This document shows, piece after piece, positions 38,372 to 49,526 of a stretch of 64,000 bases of DNA. The position numbers were made by a program, and so were the translations under genes. This DNA is from Pectobacterium carotovorum (GTDB lineage: Bacteria > Pseudomonadota > Gammaproteobacteria > Enterobacterales > Enterobacteriaceae), in NCBI RefSeq assembly GCF_033898505.1, contig NZ_JAXAFK010000005.1, forward strand, positions 1 through 64,000. Direction: 5' to 3'. The first letter of the stretch is position 1. Every line of letters starts with the position of its first letter. The notes below the pieces were generated by a model. The model searched no databases. It had not been told where the DNA came from and saw only the letters and a list, made by a program, of their open reading frames with translations.

Positions 38372-39634
38372 ATGAGCTTTACTACCATTTCCGTAATCGG
38401 TTTAGGCTACATCGGTTTACCCACCGCGGCGGCCTTTGCATCGCGTCAGAAAAAAGTGATCGGTATTGATGTGAACAAACTGGCGGTCGAAACCATTAAT
38501 CGCGGCGAAATCCATATTGTCGAGCCCGATCTGGATTCACTGGTCAAGGTGGCCGTGGAAAATGGCTATCTCCAGGCCATGACAAAGCCTGTGCCAGCCG
38601 ATGCCTTCCTGATCGCCGTTCCTACCCCTTTCAAAGGCGATCACGAACCCGATTTGGCCTACGTTCAGGCTGCGGCAGCGTCTATTGCGCCTGTTCTGAA
38701 GAAAGGCGATTTGGTGATTCTGGAATCGACATCCCCCGTAGGTGCAACCGAGCAAATGGCCGAGTGGCTAGCCGATGCACGCACGGACTTGACGTTTCCG
38801 CAGCAGGTTGGGGAAACGGCGGATATCAATATTGCCTATTGCCCTGAACGTGTCCTGCCCGGTCAGGTTGTGGTTGAGCTGGTTAAAAACGATCGTGTTA
38901 TTGGCGGCATGACCCCGGTGTGCTCTGCGCGCGCCAGTGAGTTGTACAAAATCTTCCTCGAAGGTGAGTGTGTGGTTACTAACTCCCGCACCGCCGAAAT
39001 GTGCAAGCTGACGGAAAATAGCTTCCGCGATGTCAACATTGCTTTCGCCAACGAGCTCTCGCTGATTTGTGCCGAACAAAACATTAACGTATGGGAACTT
39101 ATCCGATTGGCAAACCGCCATCCCCGCGTCAATATCCTGCAACCCGGCCCTGGCGTCGGCGGGCACTGTATTGCGGTCGATCCCTGGTTTATCGTGGCGC
39201 AGAACCCGCAGCAGGCTCGGTTGATTCATACCGCCAGATTGGTAAACGATGGCAAACCGCTCTGGGTTGTGGATCGCGTCAAAGCGGCCGTGGCGGATTA
39301 TCTGGCACAAACGGATAAGCGCGCCTGCGAGGTCACGGTGGCCTGCTTTGGGCTGGCGTTCAAGCCCGACATTGACGATCTGCGTGAAAGCCCCGCGGTA
39401 GGGATTACGTCCATGATTGCCCAGTGGAATACCGGCGTGACGTTAGCCGTCGAACCCAATGTCAAGCACCTGCCGTCCGTGTTGGCTGGGCAGGTGAAAC
39501 TGGTCGATACCAGCAGTGCACTAAAAGAAGCGGATGTGCTGGTCATGTTGGTCGACCACCGTCAGTTTAAAGCGATTAACCCAGAAGATGTGAAACAACA
39601 GTGGGTTATTGATACCAAAGGAGTATGGCGTTGA
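38372..39634 (+). CDS. wecC: UDP-N-acetyl-D-mannosamine dehydrogenase
   Basis: A 420-aa UDP-sugar dehydrogenase that oxidises UDP-ManNAc to UDP-ManNAcA in two NAD+ steps. Rossmann motif [17 protein letters not shown] is at the N-terminus, and the catalytic cysteine is in [16 protein letters not shown] (about residue 262). The C-terminal domain has [27 protein letters not shown] is upstream. It overlaps the rffG start. Confidence 0.97.
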   Translation: MSFTTISVIGLGYIGLPTAAAFASRQKKVIGIDVNKLAVETINRGEIHIVEPDLDSLVKVAVENGYLQAMTKPVPADAFLIAVPTPFKGDHEPDLAYVQAAAASIAPVLKKGDLVILESTSPVGATEQMAEWLADARTDLTFPQQVGETADINIAYCPERVLPGQVVVELVKNDRVIGGMTPVCSARASELYKIFLEGECVVTNSRTAEMCKLTENSFRDVNIAFANELSLICAEQNINVWELIRLANRHPRVNILQPGPGVGGHCIAVDPWFIVAQNPQQARLIHTARLVNDGKPLWVVDRVKAAVADYLAQTDKRACEVTVACFGLAFKPDIDDLRESPAVGITSMIAQWNTGVTLAVEPNVKHLPSVLAGQVKLVDTSSALKEADVLVMLVDHRQFKAINPEDVKQQWVIDTKGVWR

Positions 39635-40698
39635 AACGTATTTTAATTACCGGCGGTGCAGGGTTTATTGGTTCAGCGTTGGTCAGATACATTCTGACGG
39701 AGACGCAGGACAGCGTCGTCATTGTCGATAAACTGACTTATGCAGGTAACTTGTCTTCTCTGGCTCCTGTTGCGGATAGCGAGCGTTTTGCGTTCGAGCA
39801 GGTTGATATCTGCGATCGTGCTGAGCTGGACCGCGTCTTTAAGGCCTACCAGCCCGCGCTGGTGATGCATTTGGCGGCAGAAAGCCATGTCGATCGCTCT
39901 ATCGACGGCCCTGCGGCGTTTATCGAAACCAATATTGTCGGCACCTACACCATGCTGGAAGCGGCACGCCACTACTGGCAGAGCCTGGCTGATGCGGACA
40001 AGCACGCGTTCCGTTTTCACCATATCTCCACCGATGAAGTGTTTGGCGATCTGCACGGAACAGACGATTTGTTCACAGAAACGACGTCCTATGCGCCGAG
40101 CAGCCCTTATTCCGCATCGAAGGCATCCAGCGACCACCTTGTTCGCGCCTGGCTACGTACCTACGGGTTCCCGACGATTATCACCAACTGCTCGAATAAC
40201 TACGGCCCTTACCATTTTCCAGAGAAGCTGATTCCGCTGGTGATCCTGAATGCGGTCGCGGGTAAACCGTTGCCGGTTTACGGTGACGGCGCGCAAATCC
40301 GCGACTGGCTGTTTGTCGAAGACCACGCTCGTGCACTGTACAAAGTGGTGACGGAAGGTGAAATCGGCGAAACGTATAACATCGGCGGTCACAACGAGCG
40401 CAAAAATATTGAAGTCGTGCAGACCATTTGCGCGCTGCTGGAAGAGCTGGCACCGAATAAGCCCGCTGGCGTGGAACATTACCGCGATCTCATCACCTAC
40501 GTGAAAGATCGCCCTGGCCACGATATGCGCTACGCGATCGATGCCGGGAAAATTGAACGTGAACTGGGCTGGCGTCCGGAAGAAACGTTTGAGACGGGTA
40601 TGAGAAAAACCGTCAACTGGTATCTGAATAACGAAAAATGGTGGCGCAGCGTGCAGGATGGTTCTTATGCCGGCGAACGTTTAGGGCTGAACGATTAA
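39631..40698 (+). CDS. rffG: dTDP-glucose 4,6-dehydratase (ECA)
   Basis: A 355-aa SDR-family dehydratase making dTDP-4-keto-6-deoxyglucose on the way to dTDP-Fuc4NAc. It has [12 protein letters not shown], the STDEVFGD active-site stretch and [13 protein letters not shown] (YxxxK). Start choice: AAGGAG (39618-39623) is seven bases from a TTG at 39631 that overlaps the wecC stop and gives LKRILITGG, like E. coli MRKILITGG; the ATG at 39625 is only one base from the SD. The expected next gene, rffH, is absent. Confidence 0.93.
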   Translation: MKRILITGGAGFIGSALVRYILTETQDSVVIVDKLTYAGNLSSLAPVADSERFAFEQVDICDRAELDRVFKAYQPALVMHLAAESHVDRSIDGPAAFIETNIVGTYTMLEAARHYWQSLADADKHAFRFHHISTDEVFGDLHGTDDLFTETTSYAPSSPYSASKASSDHLVRAWLRTYGFPTIITNCSNNYGPYHFPEKLIPLVILNAVAGKPLPVYGDGAQIRDWLFVEDHARALYKVVTEGEIGETYNIGGHNERKNIEVVQTICALLEELAPNKPAGVEHYRDLITYVKDRPGHDMRYAIDAGKIERELGWRPEETFETGMRKTVNWYLNNEKWWRSVQDGSYAGERLGLND

Positions 40699-40740
40699 AC
40701 CTGTGCCCAGTGGCGGAAAAGGAAAAGAAGGAGCGAAACA

Positions 40741-41472
40741 ATGACCCATCCGGTATCAGTAGGACAGGGAGAGATTCGCGCCACGGTTGAACCGCTGGGC
40801 TGGGAGAGTGAATTCTTCCAGATTGACAGCGGTAAGCTGAATTTTTCGCCTTCTGCGCCCGCGTTGACGCCTGATGCGCTGAGCGCATTTACGCTGACGC
40901 AGGCCAAAATTGCGGCGGACAATCTGGTGTTGGCGGATACGCTTGCCGATCTTGGTTTTCGATTGGTGGAAGGCGAAGTCGATCTCAGTTTGTCGCTGGA
41001 ACGGCCCACCGTGGTTACGTCGCTACCGCGCTGGCGTGAAGCCGCGCCCGACGATATCCCGGCACTGAGGGACGCGGCATCACGTGTGTTTGCACTGAGC
41101 CGTTTTCGTTCTCCGTGGTACCAGCCGGAGGATAGCGGGCGTTTCTATGCGCAGTGGATTGAAAATGCCGTGCGCGGTACGTTCGACCACTGCTGTTTAC
41201 TGGCGGAAGATGCCGCTGGCAATCCACAGGGATGGGTCACGCTACGCAGAGTGGATGACGCGGATGCACGTATCGGACTACTGGGCGTTTGGCCGGGCGT
41301 TACGGTACGGGGCATCGGTTCACAGCTGATGGCGCTGGCGGAAACGTGGTGCCGACAACAAGGATTGATTCGTCTTCGGGTCGCGACGCAGGTTGGCAAC
41401 GTGGCGGCGCTTCGTCTTTATCTTCGCCGTGGTGCCACGATTGAGAGCACGGCGTATTGGTTATACAGGTGA
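40741..41472 (+). CDS. wecD: dTDP-4-amino-4,6-dideoxy-D-galactose N-acetyltransferase
   Basis: A 243-aa GNAT enzyme (E. coli WecD/RffC 224 aa) that acetylates dTDP-Fuc4N to give dTDP-Fuc4NAc. The C-terminal half is well conserved: SRFRSPWYQPEDSGRFYAQW, IENAVRGTFDHC and ending AYWLYR. The N-terminal half is more divergent and about 15 residues longer than in E. coli. SD GAAGGAG lies eight bases upstream. It follows rffG directly, where E. coli has rffH first. Confidence 0.95.
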   Translation: MTHPVSVGQGEIRATVEPLGWESEFFQIDSGKLNFSPSAPALTPDALSAFTLTQAKIAADNLVLADTLADLGFRLVEGEVDLSLSLERPTVVTSLPRWREAAPDDIPALRDAASRVFALSRFRSPWYQPEDSGRFYAQWIENAVRGTFDHCCLLAEDAAGNPQGWVTLRRVDDADARIGLLGVWPGVTVRGIGSQLMALAETWCRQQGLIRLRVATQVGNVAALRLYLRRGATIESTAYWLYR

Positions 41473-41476
41473 TCAC

Positions 41477-42607
41477 ATGATTCCATTTAACGCGCCACCG
41501 GTTGTCGGTACGGAACTGGATTATATGCAGGCTGCCATGAGCAGCGGTAAGTTGTGCGGCGATGGTGGGTTTACTCGCCGTTGTCAGCAGTGGTTGGAAC
41601 ATTATTCCGGCAGTAAAAAAGTCCTGCTCACGCCTTCCTGCACTGCTTCGCTGGAGATGGCCGCTATTCTGCTGGACGTTAAGCCCGGTGATGAAGTGAT
41701 TATGCCGAGCTATACCTTCGTTTCCACCGCTAACGCCTTTGTGCTGCGCGGTGCGAAAATCGTGTTTGTCGATATCCGCCCGGATACCATGAACATTGAC
41801 GAGACGAAAATCGAAGCGGCCATTACGGAAAAGACGCGCATTATCGTGCCAGTCCACTACGCGGGCGTGGCCTGCGAGATGGACGCGATTATGGCACTGG
41901 CGAAGAAATACGATTTATATGTCGTGGAAGATGCTGCGCAGGGCGTGATGTCCAGCTACAAAGGCCGCGTTCTGGGCTCTATCGGCCACATCGGCTGCTT
42001 CAGCTTTCACGAAACCAAGAACTACACCTCGGGTGGCGAAGGCGGAGCCACGTTGATTAATGACGCCAGACTGGTGGAGCGTGCTGAAATCATCCGTGAA
42101 AAAGGTACCAACCGCAGCCAGTTCTTCCGCGGACAGGTGGATAAATACACGTGGCGTGATATCGGTTCAAGCTACCTGATGGCGGATATTCAGGCTGCCT
42201 ATCTCTGGGCGCAGCTGGAAGCGGCACGGCCGATCAACGAGCGTCGCCTGAAACTGTGGCAGAACTACTATGCGGCATTCAAATCATTGGCCGACGCCGG
42301 GCGTATTACGCTGCCAACCGTGCCTGCCAATGGCATTCACAACGCGCACATGTTTTATATCAAACTGCGCGATCAGGACGACCGCAGTGCGTTTATCAAT
42401 TACATGAAAGAAGCCGAAATCATGACGGTCTTTCATTATATCCCGCTGCACAGTTGCCCGGCTGGCCTGAACTTTGGTCATTTCTCCGGTGAAGATCGCT
42501 ACACCACGCAGGAAAGCGAACGGCTGGTGCGTTTACCGCTGTTCTATAACCTGTCGGACGTCAATCAGCGGACGGTCATCAATACCATTCTGAGCTTCTT
42601 CTCCTGA
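41477..42607 (+). CDS. wecE: dTDP-4-amino-4,6-dideoxygalactose transaminase
   Basis: A 376-aa DegT/DnrJ/EryC1 aminotransferase, same length as E. coli WecE, using glutamate to make dTDP-Fuc4N. The PLP lysine is in FSFHETKNYTSGGEGG (about residue 181). The substrate region shows LTPSCTASLEMAAILL. I start at ATG 41477 (MIPFNAPPVVG), four bases after the wecD stop, with AGGTGA as SD; an open upstream extension inside wecD is a shadow. Confidence 0.96.
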   Translation: MIPFNAPPVVGTELDYMQAAMSSGKLCGDGGFTRRCQQWLEHYSGSKKVLLTPSCTASLEMAAILLDVKPGDEVIMPSYTFVSTANAFVLRGAKIVFVDIRPDTMNIDETKIEAAITEKTRIIVPVHYAGVACEMDAIMALAKKYDLYVVEDAAQGVMSSYKGRVLGSIGHIGCFSFHETKNYTSGGEGGATLINDARLVERAEIIREKGTNRSQFFRGQVDKYTWRDIGSSYLMADIQAAYLWAQLEAARPINERRLKLWQNYYAAFKSLADAGRITLPTVPANGIHNAHMFYIKLRDQDDRSAFINYMKEAEIMTVFHYIPLHSCPAGLNFGHFSGEDRYTTQESERLVRLPLFYNLSDVNQRTVINTILSFFS

Positions 42608-42608
42608 T

Positions 42609-43859
42609 ATGTCGTTGGCGAAAGCATCGATATGGACGGCTGGCTCCACGCTGATAAAAATCGGCGCGGGGCTGGTTGTCGTCAAGCTGCTGGCGGTCAC
42701 GTTTGGCCCTAGCGGTGTGGGAATGGCAGGGAATTTTCGCCAGCTTATTACGGTGCTGGGTGTGTTAGCCGGCGCAGGGATCTTCAACGGCGTCACCAAA
42801 TACGTGGCGGAGTATCAGCAACAGCCGGAACGGCTGAGGCCGCTGCTCGGTACGTCTGTCACGCTGGTGCTGGGGTTTTCCACGCTGCTGGCGATACTCT
42901 TTCTGACTGCTGCAACGCCTATTGCCAATCTGCTGTTTGGGCATGACGACTATCGCGATGTGGTGCGTGCGTTGGCATTTATCCAAATGGGTATCGCCTA
43001 CGCCAACCTGTTTCTGGCGATCCTCAAAGGCTATCGGGATGCGATAGGCAACGCGCTGGCTGTGATCGGCGGTAGCCTGATTGGGTTGGCAGCCTTTTGG
43101 CTCTGTCTGCAACTGGGTGGCTACGTTGGCGCTCTGGCAGGGCTGGCACTGGTGCCCGCGCTGCTGGTGATTCCAGCGGGCATCATGCTACTGCGACGTA
43201 CGCCGCTGTCGCTGATTTCGCTAAAACCGGCGTGGGAGCGCGCCATTGCGGGTCAGTTGGGCAAGTTCACGCTGATGGCATTGATGACTGCGGTGACGCT
43301 GCCCGTCGCGTATATCATGATGCGTAATCTGCTGGCAGCACATTACAGCTGGGATGAGGTGGGTATTTGGCAGGGCGTCAGCAGTATTTCCGATGCTTAC
43401 CTGCAATTCATTACCGCCTCCTTTACCGTTTATCTGTTGCCGACACTTTCGCGCCTGACGGATAAAGCCGCGTTATCGCAGGAAATTGTGCGCTCGCTGA
43501 AGTTTGTACTACCCGTCGTGGCGGGCGTCAGCTTTTGCGTGTGGCTGCTGCGAGATTTTGCCATCTGGCTGCTGTTCTCTAGCCAGTTTACGGCAATGAG
43601 AGATCTCTTCGTTTGGCAATTGGTAGGCGATGTAATGAAAGTGGGCGCTTACGTCTTTGGCTATCTGGTCATTGCGAAAGCGGCGCTGCGCTTTTATCTG
43701 CTCACGGAAGTTAGCCAGTTCCTCCTGCTGACCGGGTTTTCCCATTGGCTGATTCCACTGTATGGCGCACAAGGTGCGGCGCAGGCCTATATGGCAACCT
43801 ACCTGGTCTATTTTTTGCTTTGTTGTTGCGTATTCATTATTTACCGTAGGCGAGCATGA
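42609..43859 (+). CDS. wzxE: ECA lipid III flippase WzxE
   Basis: A 416-aa MATE/MVF-type flippase with 12 or so membrane segments, same length as E. coli WzxE. It moves undecaprenyl-linked ECA repeat units to the periplasmic face. The start [22 protein letters not shown] and [14 protein letters not shown] are typical. The ATG is one base after the wecE stop, so translation is coupled. Confidence 0.96.
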   Translation: MSLAKASIWTAGSTLIKIGAGLVVVKLLAVTFGPSGVGMAGNFRQLITVLGVLAGAGIFNGVTKYVAEYQQQPERLRPLLGTSVTLVLGFSTLLAILFLTAATPIANLLFGHDDYRDVVRALAFIQMGIAYANLFLAILKGYRDAIGNALAVIGGSLIGLAAFWLCLQLGGYVGALAGLALVPALLVIPAGIMLLRRTPLSLISLKPAWERAIAGQLGKFTLMALMTAVTLPVAYIMMRNLLAAHYSWDEVGIWQGVSSISDAYLQFITASFTVYLLPTLSRLTDKAALSQEIVRSLKFVLPVVAGVSFCVWLLRDFAIWLLFSSQFTAMRDLFVWQLVGDVMKVGAYVFGYLVIAKAALRFYLLTEVSQFLLLTGFSHWLIPLYGAQGAAQAYMATYLVYFLLCCCVFIIYRRRA

Positions 43860-44941
43860 CGACACTGATTCATGTATTGGGATCTGACATCCCGCATCAT
43901 AACCAGACCGTTTTACGTTTTTTTAACGACGTACTGGCGACGGAACTCCCCGAACAGCAGATTCGGCACTTCATCGTGGCGTCCCGCGATGGCATTTCAT
44001 CGGCTGACTTTCCCGCGCTGCGTATTGAAACCTGCGTGGATAAGAAAACGCTGGCTGAGGCCGTCATTGCCAGAGCCAAAGCGAACCGTAAGATGCGCTT
44101 TTTCCTGCACGGGCAGTTTAACCCCACGCTGTGGCTGGCGTTGCTGAGCGGGAAAATCAAATCCAAACAGGTTTACTGGCACGTGTGGGGTGCTGATCTG
44201 TATGAAGAAGCGAGCAGCCTGAAATATCGCTTGTTTTATCTGCTGCGGCGTATGGCGCAAAAGCGTGTTGGGCACGTGTTTGCCACGCGTGGCGATCTGG
44301 CGTGGTATCAGCAGCGTTCACCTCGCGTGCCGACGTCATTACTGTACTTCCCGACGCGAATGAATCCAGCGCTAACGGGCATGCAGGTGGATAAACCGCT
44401 GGCAGGGCCGATGACGATTTTGGTTGGCAATTCTGGCGATCGCACGAATCGCCATCAGGAAGCGCTGCGGGCGATTCACAAGCAGTTCGGAAAAAATGTG
44501 CGGGTAATTGTGCCAATGGGCTACCCTGCGAATAACGAATCCTACATCGCGCAGGTGGAAAAAGACGGTTTGGCGCTGTTTGGCGTGAAAAATTTCCAAC
44601 TGCTGAAAGATCAACTGGCGTTTGATGATTATCTCAACATGCTGCGCACCTGCGATTTGGGCTATTTTATTTTCGATCGCCAGCAGGGCATCGGGACGTT
44701 ATGCCTGCTGATTCAGTTTGGCGTGCCGTTCGTGATTAGTCGGCAAAATCCGTTCTGGCAGGATCTGACGGAACAGGAACTGCCCGTGCTGTTTTACGGT
44801 GACGAGCTGGATGAAGCGCTGGTGCGTGAAGCGCAGCGCCAGTTGGCATCGGTAGATAAGCACCAGATCGCGTTCTTTAATCCCAATTATCTGCAAGGCT
44901 GGCGAGAGGCGCTGGCGTTGGCGACGGGAGAACCAACATGA
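43856..44941 (+). CDS. wecF: TDP-Fuc4NAc:lipid II Fuc4NAc transferase
   Basis: A 361-aa glycosyltransferase (GT56, E. coli WecF/RffT) that adds Fuc4NAc to lipid II to finish the ECA trisaccharide. It keeps [19 protein letters not shown] at the start, [13 protein letters not shown] (about 104) and [18 protein letters not shown] (about 187). It overlaps wzxE by four bases (ATGA), and the next gene overlaps it in the same way. Peripheral, at the inner face of the membrane. Confidence 0.96.
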   Translation: MTTLIHVLGSDIPHHNQTVLRFFNDVLATELPEQQIRHFIVASRDGISSADFPALRIETCVDKKTLAEAVIARAKANRKMRFFLHGQFNPTLWLALLSGKIKSKQVYWHVWGADLYEEASSLKYRLFYLLRRMAQKRVGHVFATRGDLAWYQQRSPRVPTSLLYFPTRMNPALTGMQVDKPLAGPMTILVGNSGDRTNRHQEALRAIHKQFGKNVRVIVPMGYPANNESYIAQVEKDGLALFGVKNFQLLKDQLAFDDYLNMLRTCDLGYFIFDRQQGIGTLCLLIQFGVPFVISRQNPFWQDLTEQELPVLFYGDELDEALVREAQRQLASVDKHQIAFFNPNYLQGWREALALATGEPT

Positions 44942-46326
44942 CGCTGGGGCAATTTGGTGGGCTGTTTGTCGTCTACCTGATTTCAGTCATCTTTATCCTG
45001 AGCCTGACCTGGATGGAGTTTCGGCGGGTACGTTTTAACTTTAATGTGCTGTTTTCCCTGCTCTATTTATTGACGTTCTATTTCGGTTTTCCGTTTACCT
45101 GTGTACTGGTGTTCCGGTTCGGTGTTGACGTCGTTCCCGTGCAGTTTTTGCTTCAGGCGATGCTGTCTGCGACGGCGTTCTATGCGATCTATTACGTCAG
45201 CTATAAGACGCGACTGCGCCAGAAATCCTCCGCGCCGCGTGCGCCACTCCTGACGGTGAATCGGGTTGAAGCCAATCTGACCTGGCTGTTGCTGGCGCTG
45301 ATCGCGGTCGCTACCGTCGGTATTTTCTTTCTCAACAATGGCTTCTTGCTGTTTAAGCTGCGGTCTTACAGCCAGATATTCTCCAGCGATGTGTCCGGCG
45401 TGGCGTTGAAACGCTTCTTCTACTTCTTCATTCCGGCGATGCTGGTTGTGTATTTCCTGCGTCAGACTCAGCGTGCGTGGCTGATGTTCCTTATTGGCAC
45501 GGTTGCATTTGGGATGCTGACCTACGTGATTGTCGGCGGAACGCGTGCGAATCTGATCATCGCCTTCGCCCTGTTTCTGTTTATTGGCATTGTGCGCGGC
45601 TGGATTACGCTGTGGATGCTGGTTGCGGCTGGCGCGTTCGGGATTGTCGGGATGTTCTGGCTGGCGCTGAAGCGCTATGGGCTGGATGTCAGCGGCGATT
45701 ACGCCTTCTATACCTTCCTCTATTTAACCCGCGACACCTTCTCGCCCTGGGAAAATCTGGCGTTGCTGTGGCAGAACTACGACAAGATTGAATTTCAGGG
45801 GCTGGCGCCGATTGCCCGTGATTTCTATGTTTTCATTCCCTCCTGGCTATGGCCGGACCGTCCGAATCTGGTGCTAAACAGTGCGAACTATTTCACCTGG
45901 GAAGTGTTGAATAACCACTCCGGGCTGGCGATATCTCCCACGCTGCTAGGGTCGCTGGTGGTGATGGGCGGGGTGCTGTTTATCCCGCTCGGCGCAATTG
46001 CAGTCGGGTTGGTTATCAAGTGGTTCGACTGGGTGTACGAGTTAGGGAAGAACGACAGCAATCGCTATAAGGCCGCTATTTTGCAGGCGTTCTGCTTCGG
46101 CGCGGTGTTCAATATTATTGTTCTGACGCGTGAAGGCGTCGATTCTTTTGTTTCACGTGTGGTGTTTTTCTGTCTGGTATTTGGTCTGTGTCTGCTGGTT
46201 GCCAAGCTGCTTTACTGGCTGCTGGAAAGCGCCGGACTCATCCGGCAGCGTTTGATGCGTATGCGAGCCACGCCGCTCGCGCCGACACCCAACACCGTGG
46301 ATCCTGTGATAAAGGAGCAGGTATGA
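44938..46326 (+). CDS. wzyE: ECA polymerase WzyE
   Basis: A 462-aa inner membrane protein with about 11 membrane segments that polymerises ECA repeat units on the periplasmic side. Family sequence such as [19 protein letters not shown] and [20 protein letters not shown] (long periplasmic loop) is plain. Like other Wzy proteins it is poorly conserved outside these parts, yet this one is close to E. coli. Four-base overlaps at both ends. Confidence 0.95.
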   Translation: MTLGQFGGLFVVYLISVIFILSLTWMEFRRVRFNFNVLFSLLYLLTFYFGFPFTCVLVFRFGVDVVPVQFLLQAMLSATAFYAIYYVSYKTRLRQKSSAPRAPLLTVNRVEANLTWLLLALIAVATVGIFFLNNGFLLFKLRSYSQIFSSDVSGVALKRFFYFFIPAMLVVYFLRQTQRAWLMFLIGTVAFGMLTYVIVGGTRANLIIAFALFLFIGIVRGWITLWMLVAAGAFGIVGMFWLALKRYGLDVSGDYAFYTFLYLTRDTFSPWENLALLWQNYDKIEFQGLAPIARDFYVFIPSWLWPDRPNLVLNSANYFTWEVLNNHSGLAISPTLLGSLVVMGGVLFIPLGAIAVGLVIKWFDWVYELGKNDSNRYKAAILQAFCFGAVFNIIVLTREGVDSFVSRVVFFCLVFGLCLLVAKLLYWLLESAGLIRQRLMRMRATPLAPTPNTVDPVIKEQV

Positions 46327-47072
46327 CAGCGTTAAAAACCACAGAGACCATTCCTCTGTATACCATTCGTGGTTTGCCCATTCACGGCTTTCGCAATATG
46401 GCGCAGTTTGTTGATTACCTGTTTACGGGCGAGCGGGTTGAAACGGGCACGCTCGTCGCGATTAACGCGGAGAAAGTGCTAACAGCAGAGAAAGATGTGG
46501 CGCTGCGTACGTTGCTCGATCGCGCAGAATATAAGTATGCGGACGGCATTAGCATTGTGCGCTCCATTCGTCGCAAGTACCCGCAGGCTGATGTCACGCG
46601 GATTGCAGGTGCTGATTTGTGGGAAGCGCTAATGGAACGGGCAGGCAAAGAAGGAACGCCGGTTTTTCTGGTGGGCGGCAAACCTGATGTGCTGGCACAA
46701 ACGGAAGCGAAGCTGCGGGCGCAGTGGAACGTCAATATTGTCGGCAGTCAGGATGGCTATTTTGCGCCAGAGCAGCGCGATGCGTTGTTTGAGCGTATTC
46801 GCGCCAGCGGTGCGCAGATTGTTACCGTCGCCATGGGATCGCCACGACAGGAAATTCTGATGCGCGATTGTCGTCACCACTATCCCGACGCCTTGTATAT
46901 GGGCGTGGGGGGAACGTATGACGTCTTTACCGGGCATGTGAAGCGCGCTCCGCTGGTGTGGCAAAACTTAGGGTTGGAATGGCTGTATCGCTTACTGTCC
47001 CAGCCGAGCCGTATTTTTCGGCAATTTAAGCTACTGAAATACGTTGCCTACCATTACAGCGGTCGCCTGTAG
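46323..47072 (+). CDS. wecG: UDP-ManNAcA transferase WecG
   Basis: A 249-aa WecG/TagA/CpsF (GT26) glycosyltransferase that adds ManNAcA to lipid I to make lipid II. Motifs: [29 protein letters not shown] (about 75), [19 protein letters not shown] and [17 protein letters not shown]. The ATG overlaps the wzyE stop; upstream open frame lies inside wzyE. Last gene of the ECA operon, followed by a hairpin. Confidence 0.96.
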   Translation: MTALKTTETIPLYTIRGLPIHGFRNMAQFVDYLFTGERVETGTLVAINAEKVLTAEKDVALRTLLDRAEYKYADGISIVRSIRRKYPQADVTRIAGADLWEALMERAGKEGTPVFLVGGKPDVLAQTEAKLRAQWNVNIVGSQDGYFAPEQRDALFERIRASGAQIVTVAMGSPRQEILMRDCRHHYPDALYMGVGGTYDVFTGHVKRAPLVWQNLGLEWLYRLLSQPSRIFRQFKLLKYVAYHYSGRL

Positions 47073-47082
47073 CCTCATTGAA

Positions 47083-47111
47083 TTGGCGCGTTGAACGCGC
47101 CAACCTTTCTC
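47083..47111 (+). terminator. Possible terminator of the ECA operon
   Basis: TTGGCGCG / CGCGCCAA perfect 8-bp stem with TTGAA loop, followed by CCTTTCTCT. The T-tract is weak. The rest of the gap to yifK (to 47358) is AT-rich, with no gene; it should carry the yifK promoter. Confidence 0.6.
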
Positions 47112-47358
47112 TGCGATATATCGCCCTGTTTTTTTATTCCTATTCGATTTTGATTGTCTATTTGCCAGCCAATCGGGAATACAGAATTCTATCTTTGGCC
47201 TATTCGTCATCCCTGATGTGTTATTCAAACTCACATTACGGTATTTTCATGGCCGCCGATTTGAGGCGAGGGATCATTCTTTCTACTCGATTGCATTTCT
47301 GAATAAGAACAATAACCGGCAGCAGCCGGGATAAGCACAACATAAAGACAGAGGATAT

Positions 47359-48750
47359 ATGGCAGAAGATGTAAAGCAGGAAAAACTCCATCGGGGGTTA
47401 GAAGCCCGACACATTGAGCTGATTGCGCTGGGTGGCACGATCGGCGTCGGGCTGTTTATGGGCGCGGCCAGCGCACTGAAGTGGGCAGGGCCATCAGTAT
47501 TGCTGGCTTATATTGTCGCTGGGATCTTCGTTTTCTTCATCATGCGCTCAATGGGCGAAATGCTGTTTCTGGAGCCAGTCGCGGGATCGTTTGCCGTCTA
47601 CGCGCATAAATACATGCATCCCTTTTTCGGTTATCTCACCGCATGGGGCTATTGGTTTATGTGGATGGCGGTTGGGATTTCGGAAATTACCGCCATTGGC
47701 GTATATGTTCAGTATTGGTTCCCCGATTTGCCACAGTGGATACCGGCTATTGCCGCGGTTGCGCTGGTTGCGGGAGCAAACCTTGCGGCAGTCAGACTGT
47801 ATGGCGAAATCGAATTCTGGTTCGCAATGATAAAAATCACCACCATCGTTGTGATGATCGTTGTCGGCGTTGGCATTATTTTCTTCGGCTTTGGTAATCA
47901 CGGTCAGGCGACCGGATTCAGTAATCTGACCGAACACGGCGGTTTTCTGGCGGGAGGCTGGAAAGGCCTGCTGTTCGCACTCTGTCTGGTGGTGGCGTCT
48001 TATCAGGGTGTTGAGCTGGTAGGGATTACGGCGGGCGAGGCGAAAAATCCGCAGGTGACGCTGAAGCGAGCAATTAACAACATTCTGTGGCGCATCCTGA
48101 TTTTCTATGTGGGCGCGATCTTCGTTATCGTCACGATTTTCCCCTGGAATGAAATCGGCACGTCCGGCAGCCCGTTTGTGCTGACCTTTGCGAAAATTGG
48201 CATTACGGCGGCGGCAGGTATCATCAACTTTGTAGTACTGACGGCTGCGCTGTCCGGCTGTAACAGCGGCATGTATAGCTGTGGGCGTATGCTGTATTCG
48301 TTGGCTAACAATCGCCAGCTTCCCGCCTGGTTAGGTAAAGTGACGGCCAGCGGCGTACCGGCTGCGGGTGTCATGATTTCGATTCTGTGCCTGATGGCCG
48401 GGTCGGTGCTGAATTACATTATCCCTAACCCGGAAAAAGTGTTTGTTTATGTTTATAGCGCGAGTGTACTACCGGGCATGGTGCCGTGGTTTGTGGTGTT
48501 GATTAGCCAACTGCGTTTTCGTGAACAGCATCGTGCCGCGCTGGCCGCACATCCGTTTAAATCGATATTGTTCCCGTGGGTAAACTACCTGACGATGGCA
48601 TTTTTGCTGTGTGTGCTGGTGGGAATGTACATCAATATCGATACGCGGATGTCTTTATTGGTCGGTGTCGCGTTTTTAGCCGTGGTCAGCCTGTGTTATT
48701 TCTCACTGGGACTGGGTAAAAAAACGTCGTTGGCAGGGGGGGAATCGTAG
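47359..48750 (+). CDS. yifK: APC-family amino acid permease YifK (ThrP)
   Basis: A 463-aa, 12-segment amino acid/polyamine/organocation transporter, ortholog of E. coli YifK, reported as a threonine/serine proton symporter (ThrP). It has the family start [23 protein letters not shown] and a substrate loop [19 protein letters not shown] (about 215). SD GAGGATAT precedes the ATG. Its place between wecG and the argX tRNA cluster is as in E. coli. Confidence 0.93.
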   Translation: MAEDVKQEKLHRGLEARHIELIALGGTIGVGLFMGAASALKWAGPSVLLAYIVAGIFVFFIMRSMGEMLFLEPVAGSFAVYAHKYMHPFFGYLTAWGYWFMWMAVGISEITAIGVYVQYWFPDLPQWIPAIAAVALVAGANLAAVRLYGEIEFWFAMIKITTIVVMIVVGVGIIFFGFGNHGQATGFSNLTEHGGFLAGGWKGLLFALCLVVASYQGVELVGITAGEAKNPQVTLKRAINNILWRILIFYVGAIFVIVTIFPWNEIGTSGSPFVLTFAKIGITAAAGIINFVVLTAALSGCNSGMYSCGRMLYSLANNRQLPAWLGKVTASGVPAAGVMISILCLMAGSVLNYIIPNPEKVFVYVYSASVLPGMVPWFVVLISQLRFREQHRAALAAHPFKSILFPWVNYLTMAFLLCVLVGMYINIDTRMSLLVGVAFLAVVSLCYFSLGLGKKTSLAGGES

Positions 48751-48839
48751 TGTTTTGGGGCGGGAAGGGCGTAACTGTATGTTATTTAGCTTGGAATGAA
48801 CAAATCATAATCAAACGCATCATTTCGATAAAAAAGCAC

Positions 48840-48868
48840 TAGACAGCCAGTCGCTAAGCCCGTAATAT
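48840..48868 (+). promoter_or_regulatory. Stringent-type promoter of the tRNA operon
   Basis: TAGACA (48840-48845, 5/6), a 17-bp spacer, then TAATAT (48863-48868, 4/6), followed by a GC-rich discriminator (CCCGCCCCGC). GC-rich discriminators are the mark of stable RNA promoters shut off by ppGpp. The start would be near 48875, 15 nt before tRNA-Arg. Confidence 0.7.
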
Positions 48869-48889
48869 CCCGCCCCGCAACGGCGCTAA

Positions 48890-48966
<77 letters not shown>

Positions 48967-49080
48967 TTATATTTTTATGAAGTATGTTGTGTGCAAGAGC
49001 TGCGGTGGTACACTTTTTTTCGTAAAGAAAGTATCCCGTAAAAAGGAAGTACCGCGTAATAAGATGTAAAGTGTGGTGAT

Positions 49081-49157
49081 GGTGGCTATAGCTCAGTTGG
49101 TAGAGCCCTGGATTGTGATTCCAGTTGTCGTGGGTTCGAGTCCCATTAGCCACCCCA
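49081..49157 (+). tRNA. hisR: tRNA-His (GTG)
   Basis: A 77-nt cloverleaf with encoded CCA and the extra G-1 typical of tRNA-His. The anticodon arm CTGGA-TTGTGAT-TCCAG gives GTG (49115-49117). Sequence is nearly that of E. coli hisR. Confidence 0.97.
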
Positions 49158-49199
49158 GATTTTGCAGCTAGAGTAGTTGATTGACAGTTTGTGAGTTAT

Positions 49200-49286
49200 G
49201 CGAAGGTGGCGGAATTGGTAGACGCGCTAGCTTCAGGTGTTAGTGTTCTTACGGACGTGAGGGTTCAAGTCCCTCTCTTCGCACCA
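49200..49286 (+). tRNA. leuT: tRNA-Leu (CAG)
   Basis: An 87-nt class II tRNA with a long variable arm and encoded CCA. The anticodon arm CTAGC-TTCAGGT-GTTAG gives CAG (49234-49236), reading the common Leu codon CUG. Confidence 0.97.
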
Positions 49287-49328
49287 CACAAACAAGAACA
49301 TCAGTGATGTTCAAAAAAGCAGTACATT

Positions 49329-49405
49329 CGGCGAGTAGCGCAGCTTGGTAGCGCAACTGGTTTGGGACCAGTGGGTCGGAGGTTCGAATCCTCTCTCGCC
49401 GACCA
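49329..49405 (+). tRNA. proM: tRNA-Pro (TGG)
   Basis: A 77-nt cloverleaf with encoded CCA. The anticodon arm ACTGG-TTTGGGA-CCAGT gives TGG (49363-49365). Last gene of the tRNA operon. Confidence 0.97.
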
Positions 49406-49414
49406 ATTACAAAG

Positions 49415-49444
49415 AAAAGCACATCTTTCGATGTGCTTTTTTTT
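49415..49444 (+). terminator. Terminator of the tRNA operon
   Basis: AAAAGCACATC / GATGTGCTTTT with loop TTTC, then further Ts, ten bases after tRNA-Pro. Confidence 0.95.
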
Positions 49445-49465
49445 CGTCTGCAATTTGTCTTCTTG

Positions 49466-49500
49466 CGAAAATCTTGTCGGATTCGTTAACCCGACAAGAC
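49466..49500 (-). terminator. Terminator of the histidine acid phosphatase gene
   Basis: CTTGTCGG (49473-49480) and CCGACAAG (49491-49498) form a perfect 8-bp stem; on the minus strand it is followed by ATTTT. It lies 27 bp after the phosphatase stop. Confidence 0.75.
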
Positions 49501-49526
49501 GTTGTTGTTCCCTGCGGGATAGCGCG

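Noticed and set aside
41393..41476. Upstream extension of wecE inside wecD
   Set aside because: Overlaps the conserved wecD C-terminus in another frame; E. coli WecE length and SD fit the ATG at 41477.
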